This document shows, piece after piece, positions 54,401 through 64,000 of a DNA stretch of 64,000 nt; position 1 is the first letter of the stretch; the number at the start of each line of letters is the position of its first letter. A model generated the notes under the pieces. That model worked only from the letters and a program-made list of their open reading frames with translations. It did no database searches and was not told the DNA's origin. The translations under genes and the position numbers were made by a program. Location of the stretch: contig OZ038471.1 in NCBI GenBank assembly GCA_964036295.1, positions 5,454,001-5,518,000 on the forward strand. The letters are read 5' to 3'. The stretch comes from Plumapathes pennacea (taxonomy: Eukaryota; Cnidaria; Anthozoa; Antipatharia; Myriopathidae).

Positions 54401-57400
54401 ATCTGGAGACGGGTCCCTTCTGCAAGACATTTCTGGACAATTCTCCGAAGGTACTGTATTTTTGGAACAAGGAAGGAGAGGTTAGAAACGGGAAAAATGG
54501 GCCACTTTAGAAACTAGAAAAGAAATTGAACTGATTAAGTAATTATTATGTCTTGAAAGGCGTTTTATGAGAAAGGGCACTGTTCTCTAAGTCAATATCC
54601 CTCAGCCACGTACTTACGAAATTACGTTTTTTAATGTCACCGTCACAGACGTCCCCTTGCCCAATGAACTAACTTATTACGAGTAACGAGACTAAGGTTT
54701 GCTGATATTAAGTTGTGAAGTTTCACATTACACAAGCTATTAAAATTGAATACTGGAATTAGCTGTTGTTCATAGTTTTGTGCAGGACTGACTCGAAAAT
54801 TAGAGTGATCGCAGGATTGAAACTGTCTTTTCGCGCTGTGGCCTGGAAACCTTTAACAAAGCCTATCAATACCAATTGATACATATTAGTACAGAGCTTA
54901 GTACACCAGCAATCATCACCTTTTCAGCATTTCCTCCTGGTGCGTCATAGTCATGGCACGTTGTGTGGAACACGTGACTGCAAGGAAGGTTAAATCCCGC
55001 CGTGGTTGTGACGTCACGTGATCGATGTTGAGTCAGAGCTTGGGCCATGCCTTGGCCAGCGGCTTGTAAGATACTTGCGGAGCATGCTCCCTCAGAAGTA
55101 ACAAGGATATCCGCCTGAGTGTAGAAGAGAAATATGTTTAGAAGTAGAAGTTCTAGATAATAACACTTCAGGAAAGGAAAATAAACAAACAAGCGACCCG
55201 GATATCTTTTCCCACTGTAATGAAAATACAAAGAATAATACATGGGCGCGCGCAGATATGAAATTTATCTTAAAACGTTCATCTCGATATCTTCCAAGTG
55301 AGCGAAGCGAACGAGTGAGATATCGAGATGAAGACTATAAGATAAATGCCATATCTTCAAGCGTCCAGAGTATTAAACTCTGGTGTGAGCAGAAATTTGC
55401 GCCACTGAAAAATGCAAGATCACTGATTGGCTGACGTTAACTCACGTGAAGATATCGTAATTTTACGCGTGATCAGATACACGACATTTCTTAGTGGCGG
55501 AAATATCTGTATCGCACCAGAGCTTATGTATATAATAAAATAGAGTAATGTACGAAAATGTTTGTACCAGAACAAGACTCACTATAATAATTGGTGTGAT
55601 TTGTTTCAACTGACTGTGCACAAAGATAAAGCACTTTTTACAGAAGGTCTAACTCAGTCATTGACTAATATCTCTTGCTCAGCGCACTGTTTGTTTTTTT
55701 TTGCTTAGTCCTGGTGGGGAGCACTTATGAGAGACGGGACGGTTATTGGGATAGAAAATACGAATATTAAGACGCTTGTGACCCGGTGTGCTAATTCAGA
55801 AAAACAAAATTGCACCTGTTCTTTAGTGATGTCTCCAGCCTTCCATGTTATCCTGCAATTGCCAACAGTTAAAGCCGACGAGCTACCAACTGTAACATCA
55901 CCGTATACGCTGACGTCATCATCACTGTCGACGTCATCTTCGTCAGGCTTCGGATCTGATTCGGCACTATCACTATCCGGAATGATCTTCGTAAAGCTGT
56001 GCTTCATTTCGATGACACACTCGTGGTCTCGTTCCACTTCCCGTACCAGCTTTTCTCCTTTGCCCTCTGTGAGACACTTACGCAGTCCAGGTTGTTTGAT
56101 TTCAATTGTGTCCGTGAAGACGTTCTCTTTAGCTGTCAACAACTGTAGCATCTTTTGGGCACGTGACAGGCCTTCCTTTACCCCAGTTATGTCGAAATCT
56201 TTTGCCGAGTCGCCTTTCTCGATTTTGACCTGAAAGTCCTTCAGGTTTTCCTCGATCTTCTTCATTTCATCTTTTCGCTGCTCGACGAGGAATCTCTTCA
56301 TACCTTCACTGGCGCAGCTAAACTTCGATTTTTTGACAGTGTTTTCGTCAACGAACTCCTTCACCTTCTCCGTTGTTTTCTTGACATTTTCAGCCACGCC
56401 CAATATCCACGTGTCTCCCCACTGGTTTGTGCGCATTTCAACTTGGAGTTCTTCTTCCATTTGGCTACAGAATTCTCTCCAGTTTCTTGTCTGCATCAGA
56501 GATAAACTTTCTTCTTCGACGCTGACTTTCTCCTCCACAACCAAGCCACTCACCAAATCAGCAGCCTGTTGAGCATGCGCAGACGAAGCGCCAACCACTT
56601 CAGTGACCCCCCCTTCTTCATCGATCACAAACACCGCGTCGATTTCATTTCGTTTGAATGCTTCCGTGACCATGTCCATCTTATCATCGAGAATTTCAAT
56701 AACCTTGGGTTTAAGGTTTAGAATCCTGCTAGACATCGCGTTCATCTGCTTACGGTAAAACATCATTGCTTCTTTGAACTGTTCCTTGGGGCCTTCGAAG
56801 GATATTTCTCCATTCTCATCATCTATGACAACTTCAAGGTCACTATGCTTTTGCATCAGATTTTCCGCAAAATTTATTTTGTTCAGCAGGGCGATTTTCT
56901 CTTCCGGTATGCCAGACTCTTTCGTCCTAGAATAAGTTTTCTTAATCTCGTGGTCTTTGATTTCTTCCAGGTGATCTCTTAACTTGCTTTCGATAGTATT
57001 TATGTCGGACCTGAGACAAATGATTCGTAGCTTTCTGGAATCTTCAACGCACTTTAGCAACACCGACAATTTGCCTAATCTCTCCTCGATGCTTGGAGAC
57101 TGGTCACAAATGGCTTGCCAGAAGTCACCTTCCACTTGAACATCACATTTATCGAACTGGTTAAGGCATGAGCTTATCTCCTCTACGCATGCGCTTTGCC
57201 AGGCCTCTGGATTGCTTTCTTGTCCGCGGTACGTTATGACAGCGGTTGAAGAGCCTGGTTTCCAGTTAAATTCACTTTGGTGCTGATCTAGCGCTTGACT
57301 GAGGTTGGCATGATGATTTGACGCCATGATGAGCTCCATTTTGTCCACATCCACGGCAAAGTGCATGGACTGAGTTGCGTTGGCCGCTGGACGATTTTTG

Positions 57401-60400
57401 GTGTCGTCCGCAGCATTCTCAGTAGAAGTTGGTTGTGACATTGTAGGTTCTGTCACGTCCACTTTCATAAATGGATAAAACTTGCTTACGCGTAACTGTT
57501 CATTGTTTAAAACGTGGGGCTTCGTCTGTTCTCTCAAAACTACGTTTTCTGCATCTGTGAATAATTATTGAAGAAGACAATAAAGTTAATCATTGTAGAC
57601 TTCGAGATTGGAACAAAAAACCTAGCTTGAAATGTTTCAGTCTGTAAACATTCGGCTTTGGTACAACACGGTGCACTGAGAATAGCATGGCATAGACTAA
57701 AAGGATGCAGCACGGCACAGCAGTACATAAACATCGATCAGTGCAAAGCACAGCATATTAGAGCAATGCAGTGCCGAGCAGAAAAGATCATTGCATTGCA
57801 TTGCATAACATAGCATATTTTATCAGCATAGCATGGATTGATATTGAAAATCTCCGTACTATTTATGAATAAACATTATGGGTGACATAAAGAGAATTCA
57901 TAGTTGGATCGGCTGCACTGTGAAGCACGTTTTCTGCATGACCCAGTATGCCCAAGAAAACAGTAGTCTTTCTGGTCGTTGCCGAGATTTGAATAAGGCT
58001 TTATAATTTAAGTTACCCATATTTACCATTTGGATCAGCAAAATGCACAATGGCGTGTTTCTCTCCTGTTTTGAACTCTACCCGCTCAACTGTCCCTCCT
58101 GCGCTCCGTTTGGTGTTCTCAAAGTACAAACAGATGGCGTCCTCGGTTGTGTTGTCTGAAAGATCCCGAACCAGAACACTTGTGCACGCTGGTACTCTCT
58201 CCAGAACCACATAAGCGCCTTCAAGGGGTCGTCTCTGCGCTTTTGCCTTGGTCTTCGCCAAATCTGAACCACAGAAAAAAAGACTAGAAATTTAAAATGA
58301 TTATCCATTTATGTGACAGCATACGCAAAGTTAAATGTTGACTTTCAACTATCGGAATGACTTCAGCATCGTAGGATGGCTGGATGGAGTTTACAGTTGT
58401 TTGTCAACAAATCTTGCGCTTAAGTTCGCCAAAAAACTGTTACATATTGAACGTTCTGTCCTATTATTGCACAAGCACTCTTGTAAAAATAGTATATCTG
58501 GTTGACCTAGAAAACTCCCAACTCCTGCAGTGAATGTCAAATGAAAGGTTATTATTAAGCTATCAGTGAATACAACCACTTTCCACTCAAATGAAGCTCT
58601 CGATTAGCGTATTATAATACCAGTGTTCGCGTTGTCAAAGAGAAACATCGCATTGAAATGTTAGAATAATTTGAATGGCCTGTCGAAGTGTCCCACCAAC
58701 CACAGTAAAGAAATAAAATACGCTCAGCGATAGCTTACCGATACCTTACCAATAACTTACCGACAACTCACCGATAGCTTACCGATAAATTACCAATAAC
58801 TTACCGATAACTTACCGATAGCTTACCGATAAATTACCAATAAATTACCGACAACTCACCGATAGCTTACCGTTAAATTACCAATAATTTACCGATAACT
58901 TACCGATAGTTTACCGATAACTTACCGATAACTTACCGATATTGTTTTGTAACGTGACCAGAGCATGTCCATCTTCCAGGAAAACAGTTTCCAGCACTCC
59001 TTCTCCAGACACGACCTCCATGTAGTTCTGCAAGCCATCACTCGTCGTCTGCTTCCTCAAACCTTTGACAAGGAGCTTGTTGGATTCAGACCCTACAGGC
59101 AAGTTAGCTCCTGAACTTTTAGGCGTCTCTGACACGTTGGCCCCAGACACTTTTGGCACGTTGGATCCTGGCACATTACATCTGTCATCACGTATTTCTC
59201 TCCCACGTCCACGCCCGCGAGAATTCCTTCTTCCACGATCGGCGTTCGTTTGTTGCGGGAGTGCGTCTTGCGGGTTCGCCCACGCTTCTCTTGGACCATC
59301 GTCAGTATGGTCGCCCCTTGACAGATTCTCGGACGATGCTCTGAAGTCTTGATGCCGTTGTCTCGAGTCTTGTGAACTCAGATCCTCTCGACTGTAAGCT
59401 TGGTGCATCCCTCTGCCCCTTCCACCCCCTCTCGGGTAGCCACGCCCTCTGTAACCCCAATCCGTACCACGTGGTCTCTTTTCATTGGGACGGCCTCTCT
59501 GGCTCCAAGCAGCTCCAGCTTGGTAAGGAATGTTCTCTTCATATTGCTCCTCGTAGTAGCTCCAGCCTCCTCCATGCGGAGGTCCCATCTGAGAATAGCT
59601 CCCTTTGCCCCCATAGTCCCTTTGATCGTAATAACGCGGTCCTTCGTGGAAACGCCAGGGGTCATTCGGCCTACCTCCATGGCCCGTGTCATCTTTGTCT
59701 CCCCGTCCCAAACCAGGATACCCCCTTCCGCCTCGATGGTGCTGCCAGTTTTGACCTCTTCCTCTTCCTCCTCTGAAATTTCCTCGATTCTGCCACTGCC
59801 CTCCCTGATTTTGCTGAGCGGGTTTCTTTCCTCGCCGCTTTCTTTGTTTCGGTGTGTTTTTAGAGGTTTTTTCTGCTGCAGACCTGTCTGTGTCACCTCC
59901 TTTAGCAACTTTTCCCCTTGCGCCGTTTGATGCATCTTCGCCACTTTTCTGTTGGGATTCCTTTTGAGGCTTACTTCCACAAGCTTCTGATGTGCTATCT
60001 CTGCGTTCTTCTTGTGGGAGAACTTTCGACGGCTCTTCTACTCCAACGTTCTGTTGAGTTTCATCCTTCTTTGTATTCCCGCTTTGCTTTTTCTGTGCAC
60101 CACTTCCCGTCTTCTTCCAAGTGGGTTCTTTGCATGTCAAGTCGTCTTTGGTCTTCGTTTCTGTTTTCTCTTGCTCACCCGAGCAACCTTCGTCCTGGAA
60201 ATGATCTCTGAGCAGACTTTTCGCATGTTCAAGATTTCCATTCACATCTTCCCGTTTCAGCACTCTTCTGATGTAAATCTTTGGTATTCCCGTTAACTCA
60301 TCGTGCAACTGATTCACCTTTTCTTCCAGTTCGTCTCCCCACGCGCATTCCTTCGTCTGTTCCAGTTTTGGTTTATACGGAGAATCTCTCGCAACATCCT

Positions 60401-60779
60401 TATCCTCTCGCTGTTCGACGCCATTGTCGCCCTCATTTTCTATGTGCCCAACATCGCTTTCATCTTCGTCTTTACATTCCATCTTTTCACCGCTAGTTTC
60501 ACTTTGACTGTCGCTCTTCTCTTCCAAATCTAGAAGCACTGAAATAGACCAGCTAGTTAGAAATCAACTTCCATTTTGGAATCAGCTTCAAACCAGGGAG
60601 ACATACCATAAATACCATACAGCATGGATAAATAATTGGCTCTTGATACCTTGCTCAGATGAAAACTGATTGAACTATCAGTTCTCACTACAGTGTTGAT
60701 ACATTTTCCTCTTATAAGGTTGGGAGAATCTGTAACGCCCTCAACACTCACCTACTTCCAAGTCAATATCATCACTCAT
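51219..60779 (-). CDS. PARP14-like: PARP14-like ADP-ribosyltransferase, right copy (intact, 2140 residues)
   Basis: Exons: 60752-60779, 58937-60538, 58027-58263, 55816-57554, 54920-55114, 52443-54453, 51843-52178, 51219-51493. All introns are GT-AG and phases match, giving 6423 nt. Domains by approximate residue: CUE-like 81-121, RG-rich 241-459, RRM1 about 495-545, RRM2 545-622, KH-like array 630-1150, macro 1 about 1186-1335, macro 2 1370-1525, macro 3 1552-1707, KH-like 1758-1860, WWE 1866-1933, PARP catalytic about 1950-2140. LFHGT (about 2025) and DASYS give the conserved His and Tyr. The third triad position is Ala (PSAF), unlike Ile in the sister exons. In vertebrates PARP14 and relatives transfer single ADP-riboses, bind ADP-ribose through macro domains and act in interferon responses. 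The CUE-like plus RG-rich N-terminus is not part of vertebrate PARP14 as I know it. Confidence 0.85.
51843..52178 (-). CDS. Right PARP exon 7: catalytic part 1
   Basis: Encodes GLPGDWAPMPRDPQTGND, then RVQNPHLYKAYMVRKQKMDK, RQLFHGTATANI and GFNRSFSGLAHG. It carries the NAD-contact His. Donor GTAGGT in phase 1, compatible with either terminal exon (51219-51493 or 50447-50721). Confidence 0.85.
52443..54453 (-). CDS. Right PARP exon 6: macro 1 end, macro 2, macro 3, KH-like, WWE
   Basis: 2011 bp. The macro 1 end has IAFPVIGTGKRGFP. Macro 2 and macro 3 share QGDIT or QGSIT, DAIVNIN, SGGNLAV-x-HIIHS and SLPAFGTG, and are close tandem duplicates. Macro 2 carries one extra Val (REQTVDAIV). After a Pro/Arg linker comes a KH-like stretch (FCVFAKNEESTIQAVSALKK). 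The WWE domain has VQWHYSIG and VTVSVQGDSYVIDLS, for binding iso-ADP-ribose or ADP-ribose chains. Confidence 0.85.
54920..55114 (-). CDS. Right PARP exon 5: macro 1, middle
   Basis: 195 bp, phase 0 at both ends. Encodes ADILVTSEGACSASILQAAG, VTTTAGFNLPCSHVFHT and PGGNAEK. The substrate loop departs from the canonical N-A-A-N and G-G-G motifs. Confidence 0.8.
55243..55366. mobile_element. Palindromic MITE in right PARP intron
   Basis: Arms GCAGATATGAAATTTATCTT and the inverse AAGATAAATGCCATATCTTC around CATCTCGATATCT and AGATATCGAGATG. Absent from the matching left intron (342 bp), so inserted after the gene duplication, or lost there. Confidence 0.65.
55816..57554 (-). CDS. Right PARP exon 4: KH-like array and start of macro 1
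   Basis: 1739 bp. It opens DAENVVLREQTKPHV and includes MHFAVDVDKMELIMAS and repeated units (for example LEVVIDDENGEISFEGPKEQ, AVFVIDEEGGVTEVVG) separated by Lys/Glu-rich helices, as in the KH-like repeats of PARP14. It ends with GNCRITWKAGDITKEQ, the start of macro 1, and the donor GTGCAA. Confidence 0.8.
57680..57840. repeat. GCA/CATAGCA-rich degenerate microsatellite
   Basis: Many CAGCA, GCATTGCATTGCAT and CATAGCAT motifs. A similar stretch lies in the matching left intron (about 45030-45115), so it predates the gene duplication. Confidence 0.6.
58027..58263 (-). CDS. Right PARP exon 3: RRM2
   Basis: Encodes DLAKTKAKAQRRPLEGAYVV, then LERVPACTSVLVRDLSD and VEFKTGEKHAIVHFADPNG. RRM-like strands with 237 bp between phase 1 borders; the same layout as the left copy. 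Confidence 0.8.
58728..58936 (-). repeat. 11-bp splice-donor array, 19 units (right PARP)
   Basis: 209 bp = 19 x 11 exactly, ending at the exon 2 donor. On the minus strand each unit reads GTAAGTTATCG or a variant: GTAAGT in five units, GTAAGC in four, others GTGAGT, GTAATT, GTAAAT, GTAAAC, GTAAGG. GT is kept in 19 of 19 units, and a G precedes it in every unit. A 44-bp higher-order period (four units) can be followed through most of the array. The left paralogue has four units. Confidence 0.9.
58937..60538 (-). CDS. Right PARP exon 2: CUE-like, RG-rich region, RRM1
   Basis: 1602 bp. After an acidic start comes LEEKVNQLHDELTGIPKIYI with RRVLKREDVNGNLEHAKSLL, a CUE/UBA-like helical unit (single here, double in the left copy). 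Next is a Lys/Glu/Ser-rich linker, then about 220 residues with many RG, RGG, GRG and Tyr/Trp motifs, typical of RNA-binding, condensate-prone segments. The C-terminal part is the first RRM (NKLLVKGLRKQTTSDGLQNY ... HALVTLQNNI). The donor is the last unit of the 11-bp array. Confidence 0.75.
60610..60732. repeat. Interspersed repeat (GTGAAAGGGTTAA family), reverse, partial
   Basis: Reads in inverse as GATTCTCCCAACCTTATAAG ... GATAGTTCAATC, within intron 1 of the right PARP gene, close to its first exon. Confidence 0.55.
60752..60779 (-). CDS. Right PARP exon 1, start codon
   Basis: 28 bp from ATG 60779: MSDDIDLEV plus one base, then the donor GTGAGT. The phase fits the next exon (V-L-L-D-L-E-E). 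Very short, so support rests on phase, donor and acidic character. Confidence 0.5.
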
Positions 60780-61311
60780 GATTAGAGAGGGGTGCAGCAA
60801 AGAGATTCAAAATCCAACAAGAAGTGATACCTGGGAAGAAACAGGAGCATTAGCGGCAATAGTATTTGTTCCCGAGATCTGCGAGGTACTAATCACGGCA
60901 CCATCTTGTTTTTGAATCTTTGTCTGTAGTTGTTAATTTGCCCCAATGGCTTCGAGCAGGAAAGGCTCTTTTTTTCAGTCATCTTATTCATGTTCTGATA
61001 ACATAAGCATATCATAATAATTTGGTAAGGGGTCGGGCGACCCCCAAACACCATGAGCAGCGGCAAAAGAATACACAGATACAAAGTCTGCGAGTTCAAG
61101 ATTTTATTGTTATAAATCAATATAGAGTACAGTGACACCTTCAGTTCGACTTCATGTAAACTCAGTTACATCTGCTACTTAATATATATTTGAAACTCGG
61201 TGTAAAGACACCTTGTAGAACCGTTGTGAAATACAGTTCCTCTGATGAGCCCTCCCTTTCTACTGGGCAGGACTTCTAATTATCACTCCACACATTTCAA
61301 TTGCCCCATAA

Positions 61312-61800
61312 TGTAAGTCTCATATAGGGAAATGTATAAGTTGGCTCTTCTTGTAAGACTCGCATAAGGACGTCTCACTATTGTACCACTGGTCGACAAA
61401 AGAAGGAAACGTAATCATCGCTCCATTTAAGTCTCATTTAGGGACACTATGTAGGAAGTGACCTGATAAGGGAAGGGGACATTTAAGTTGAACCTTAACG
61501 CAAGTCTCATGTAGGGAAATATATAAGTCGGCTCTTCTTGTAAGACTCATATAATACGCCCACCTTACTGCACCTATCGTGTATGACTCATACAGAGGAA
61601 CCTCTTGCACCCTTCATGTACATTGAAATGACCAAATAAGGGACCGGGACATCTTCTTCACGCAAGTCTCATATAGGGAAATATTTCAGACGTCTCTTTT
61701 TATAAGACTCGTATACGGACGTCTCACTGCACCTATCATGTATGTCTCATACAGAGGAACCCATGCACCCTTCAAGTAAAACAAACTCTTTTGGGCCCTT
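61312..61800. repeat. Diverged tandem repeat, about 160-190-bp unit
   Basis: The block AAGTCTCATATAGGGAAAT recurs at about 61312, 61503 and 61664. Each is followed by GGCTCTTCTTGTAAGACTC or a variant and GACGTCTCACT or a variant. Possibly a local satellite. Confidence 0.7.
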
Positions 61801-62639
61801 TAAGAAAGACTCGACATAAGGTAAGCTTCATCATGGTTCAATATGGGGAGTTTTGTTCTGTATGTTTGTGGAAATGAAGACAACGCGCGCTTTTCTTTTA
61901 TTACGCCATCCGGAAGCTCCACGGGCGCGCGCACCAACACATTTTGTTTTTATTTTCTATGCCGTCAAACTTTAAAGAAGACTAACAACTCTACAAAGTC
62001 TAATCAAACTGAACTCTGCCCTGAAGAAGTATTAAACTTTAAACATCAGCCCACGTGTCCTACATAGCAATTCCAGCATGCACAACGCTGATGTATTACC
62101 ACTACAATGACTAAAGCTCTCATATAAAACAACAACTATTACAAAATATAACACAAGGTACTTTTTAAGGATAAAAAAGTTTTGTGTCAAAGTAGCGCCG
62201 ACATTTCGTATCAAATTCTTCATTATAAATACCGCATGAAGTAACTGACTACAAAAACAAATACAAGTTTTCATTTGTTTAATCTAAAAATGATTCGACT
62301 AGAACCACCTGAATAACAAACGCACGTTACAAAGACTGGTTTACCTGATATATTTAAAGTAGAAAGGAACGTACAGTTTCAGTACACGTGGAAGATACAG
62401 TTCTGCCCTTTAAGGCACGGTTTGCTGCTTGGCTTGCTGCTTTTCCCTTCCTGTCGCTTGAAAAGCTCTACTTTTGCCGCCTTATCGCATGAAGAAGTGC
62501 ACCGTGGATATGACAACCGCCAAGTACCAAGTCATTACGGGGTAACTTCAAGGGTCACTCCGCAGACTTTATCTTCTCGGGGAAAACTCGCTTCGGGGAT
62601 ACACAAAGGGACTTCCAACTGCTTTCTTGAGTAAGGCGC

Positions 62640-63060
62640 GTTACACGGCCAAACTTTAAAGTATCCCGGAGGACGAACAAGGACCAGGTCATGGTAAAAA
62701 TCAGCGAAGAGGCGTACTAGGATTTCAAAACCGCAAAGTACAAGTCAGACAGCCAACTTTAATTTGAAGTTTCCCGAAGAACTGACAAGAAGCACGTAGT
62801 GGTATACTTACAGTGAAGAAGTGTTCCAGGGTATCAAAATCGCCAACTACGGAGTCACTTGAAGCCCCGGCTTGCGAAGCGCCTCGGAGAAGGAATACGC
62901 CCTGGTAATCAGAGAAATGACCGCAGCTCTATATTAACAGCGCCAAATTTCGAAGTGTCCCGGAGAAACGGACAAGAAGCACGTCGTGGTCGTCAGAGAA
63001 GAAACACACCAGGATATCAAAACCACCAAGCACTGCCAAGAGTTCCGGAGATATTGAAGA
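62640..63060. repeat. Degenerate tandem repeat
   Basis: Three related blocks (CCAAACTTTAAAGTATCCCG near 62650, a relative near 62753, CCAAATTTCGAAGTGTCCCG near 62943), each followed by AAGAAGCACGTNGTGGT-like and CAGGNTATCAAAA-like segments. Confidence 0.55.
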
Positions 63061-64000
63061 CCAGGAGCAAATGGACGCGTCTTCCACCTTGTGTATTGCA
63101 AATGCCGTAAACTTGTGAAAATCATCGTGACGTCAGCCCCATAGGGAATCGTAGAACCAATAGAATTGCCCGAAAACCATGAACCGGAATCTTATGAAAA
63201 TCGGGCGTTCCGTGACAAAACGGGTGCGAAGGGAATGCAACGCCTGTCACAATGCGCCAAATGAACCATTGAAAGCATACCAGAAGTCCCACTGGCATGG
63301 AAATATTTTGCTTTTATGTGCGTGCTTCAAAATAAAAATTGGCAGGGCGAAGGTGCACAGAGTTTTAGCTGCTGACCAGAAATCGCCGACAGTTCGCGCG
63401 TGTGCAGAAAATATTGGGACTGTCGTTTTAGAGATTACGCTTGATCAAAATAATTGCACCAAGGCGAGGGGATAACTGGGAATATTGCATTTCTAGTTCA
63501 TTTGATGTTTCCAAATGTTTCATGTGGTTAGTCAATGCAATTGAGCAATTTTTGGTTTGCAATCAATCCCTGGAGGCTCAGCATACAAAGACATCAAGGC
63601 CATGTCGGTTCCGAGCACAATAGAGGATAATGCTCAATATTTAGTTAAAGTTCTTCCAACATGGTCCAACTGTGGCCGCCATGACGTCAGTTGCAGGGAC
63701 GCTCGCTTTTGGGCGCCTGGGAACGAGCTTACCGAAAAATGTGAAATTTCCCCGATATGAAAGTCGAGAAAAATTTGCAAGTATGCTGTCACCTTTACAA
63801 GCAGCTCAATTTACGCCTTGCAGACCTATGTTATTCTTGATTTGTCCTTCTGTTACTCAGACATACATCTATGCTACAATCTACAGTGTCCACAAACAAT
63901 ACGGGAGACCATATACCAAACTGTGTCCCTGAAGTACGACAATCTTGACGAAACTGATAAACAATAGCAGATAGAAACAAATTCTGAATGAATTAGACAT

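Larger units (their letters stand above)
60780..64000. other. Upstream of right PARP gene; no gene supported
   Basis: The promoter of the right PARP gene should lie here, but I cannot assign a TATA box or other element with confidence. The interval contains two diverged tandem repeats (about 61312-61800 and 62640-63060). Short frames show no domain resemblance. Confidence 0.5.

Noticed and set aside
58728-58936. CRISPR-like array
   Set aside because: The unit is 11 bp with no spacers, and the context is a eukaryotic intron. It is a tandem repeat of a splice donor.
1-64000. tRNA or rRNA genes
   Set aside because: I saw no segment with convincing cloverleaf box A and box B spacing or rRNA core sequence, though a covariance search could not be run.

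Overview
The window looks like nuclear DNA from an anthozoan cnidarian, most likely a stony coral. Coding exons are short and separated by AT-rich introns with GT-AG borders. The encoded proteins are metazoan (thrombospondin type 1, fibrinogen-like, discoidin, macro/WWE/PARP domains). Intergenic DNA is full of short inverted-repeat transposons, and there are no operons, Shine-Dalgarno sites or bacterial-type genes. The taxon is inferred from protein flavour and repeat content, not proven. All exon models below were built by eye from open frames, splice sites and intron phase.

Region 1 (1-20 kb) is a segmentally duplicated block. It carries three nearly identical single-exon minus-strand genes for a 336-residue type II membrane protein with a glycosyltransferase-like NDD motif (3137-4147, 8106-9116, 18431-19441). 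About 4.2 kb (4971-9182) is repeated at 15331-19507. The second unit is interrupted by 3.6 kb (11744-15330) that holds a small orphan secreted/membrane ORF and a broken PIF/Harbinger transposase. Long, diverged inverted repeats flank the first two gene copies.

Region 2 (20.7-28.6 kb) is one 13-exon minus-strand gene for a secreted mosaic protein of about 640 residues: signal peptide, TSP1, fibrinogen-like domain, TSP1, a two-unit SGKC/ricin-like lectin segment and an F5/8C discoidin domain. Intron phases agree at every junction. Only the tiny terminal exon is doubtful. Region 3 (28.6-38 kb) has no gene I can support: it holds transposon relics, simple repeats and long pyrimidine-rich tracts.

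Region 4 (38-60.8 kb) holds two tandem minus-strand paralogues of a very large PARP14-like ADP-ribosyltransferase. The order is CUE-like segment(s), an RG-rich disordered region, two RRMs, KH-like repeats, three macro domains, a KH-like segment, WWE and a PARP catalytic domain. The right copy (51219-60779) is intact in 8 exons (2140 residues) and has an extra duplicated terminal catalytic exon at 50447-50721. The left copy (37979-47929) carries a 1-bp frameshift in macro domain 2 and has lost the splice acceptor of its large N-terminal exon. In both copies the donor of that exon is the last unit of an exact 11-bp tandem repeat in which every unit carries a GT donor-like motif: 4 units on the left, 19 on the right. 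In other animals this family acts in antiviral and stress responses, so the locus may be an expanding innate-immunity cluster; that role is inference.

Region 5 (60.8-64 kb) has diverged tandem repeats and no recognisable gene.
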